Source: Paenibacillus xylanexedens (GTDB lineage: Bacteria; Bacillota; Bacilli; Paenibacillales; Paenibacillaceae). From it: a DNA stretch of 64,000 nucleotides. Positions 63,983-64,000 of this stretch are shown piece after piece. The stretch covers positions 186,001-250,000 of the forward strand of contig NZ_VEBF01000003.1 of NCBI RefSeq assembly GCF_007676705.1. The letters run 5' to 3'. The position numbers and the translations under genes are program-made. The notes below the pieces were generated by a model. The model searched no databases and had not been told where the DNA came from. It saw nothing but the letters and a program-made list of their open reading frames with translations. Within the stretch, counting starts at the first letter, position 1. Every line of letters begins with the position of its first letter.

Positions 63983-64000
63983 TCTTCTCTTCTGTAATAC

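Noticed and set aside
1..64000. tRNA, rRNA, CRISPR array, prophage or complete insertion sequence
   Set aside because: No cloverleaf with TTCGA arm, no regularly spaced repeat array and no transposase, integrase or phage structural genes were seen by eye. A covariance search was not possible.

Overview
The window looks like chromosomal DNA of a Paenibacillus-type soil Bacillota. Three observations support this. Ribosome binding sites are of the strong AGGAGG type. Two lipoprotein-based carbohydrate ABC systems are paired with YesM/YesN-type two-component regulators. CcpA-type cre sites, a Fur-type box and sigma-A promoters are recognisable. No rRNA, tRNA, CRISPR array, prophage or complete insertion sequence was seen. 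The species assignment is inference.

Bases 1-13,700 hold a leftward pyrimidine operon. In transcription order it encodes an ABC importer (ATPase, two permeases, NMT1/THI5-like binding lipoprotein), a class III aminotransferase, an M20-type N-carbamoyl hydrolase, a nitrilase-type N-carbamoyl hydrolase, PreT, PreA, dihydropyrimidinase and a 75-aa unknown protein. Together these would import a pyrimidine, reduce it, open the ring, release beta-alanine and transaminate it. A PucR-type regulator, cut by the left edge, converges on the operon. A large chemoreceptor diverges from its promoter. The preT-preA junction is split by 540 bases of repeat DNA.

Bases 14,000-21,000 hold the chemoreceptor, moaA, a small soluble chemoreceptor, and a LysE exporter divergent from a MocR-type regulator. 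Bases 21,100-30,900 hold a YesMN two-component pair with a sugar ABC importer, a GH42 beta-galactosidase and its divergent AraC regulator, with two cre sites. Bases 30,860-39,230 hold mobA, an MFS carrier, glnS, a DUF2164 protein, two GNAT acetyltransferases, an SDR lacking the usual Tyr-Lys pair, and a MerR-methyltransferase fusion behind a MerR-type promoter.

Bases 39,230-40,340 carry a decayed methyltransferase pseudogene and a 53-aa membrane peptide. Bases 40,340-50,100 hold a GH94-type 1,2-beta-oligoglucan phosphorylase with a LacI regulator and three matching operators, then an iron block: AraC/FecB-domain regulator, Fur-type box, siderophore-binding lipoprotein and exporter-fold ABC protein. 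Bases 50,280-58,740 hold a second sugar importer with split two-component genes, where a second binding protein overlaps the kinase gene. Bases 59,000-63,600 hold an LCM-family methyltransferase with a promoter-terminator leader, an MFS carrier and a molybdopterin oxidoreductase.

The main unexplained structure is a family of foldback, MITE-like repeats. There are four copies, at about 4.3, 27.5, 32.9 and 50.2 kb. A second repeat, built on CTAACGAA units, follows two of them. The other notable signals are the methyltransferase leader near 60.0 kb, the methyltransferase pseudogene and the probable sensor-plus-binding-protein pair near 51.6 kb. All functions are read from motifs and context without database searches.
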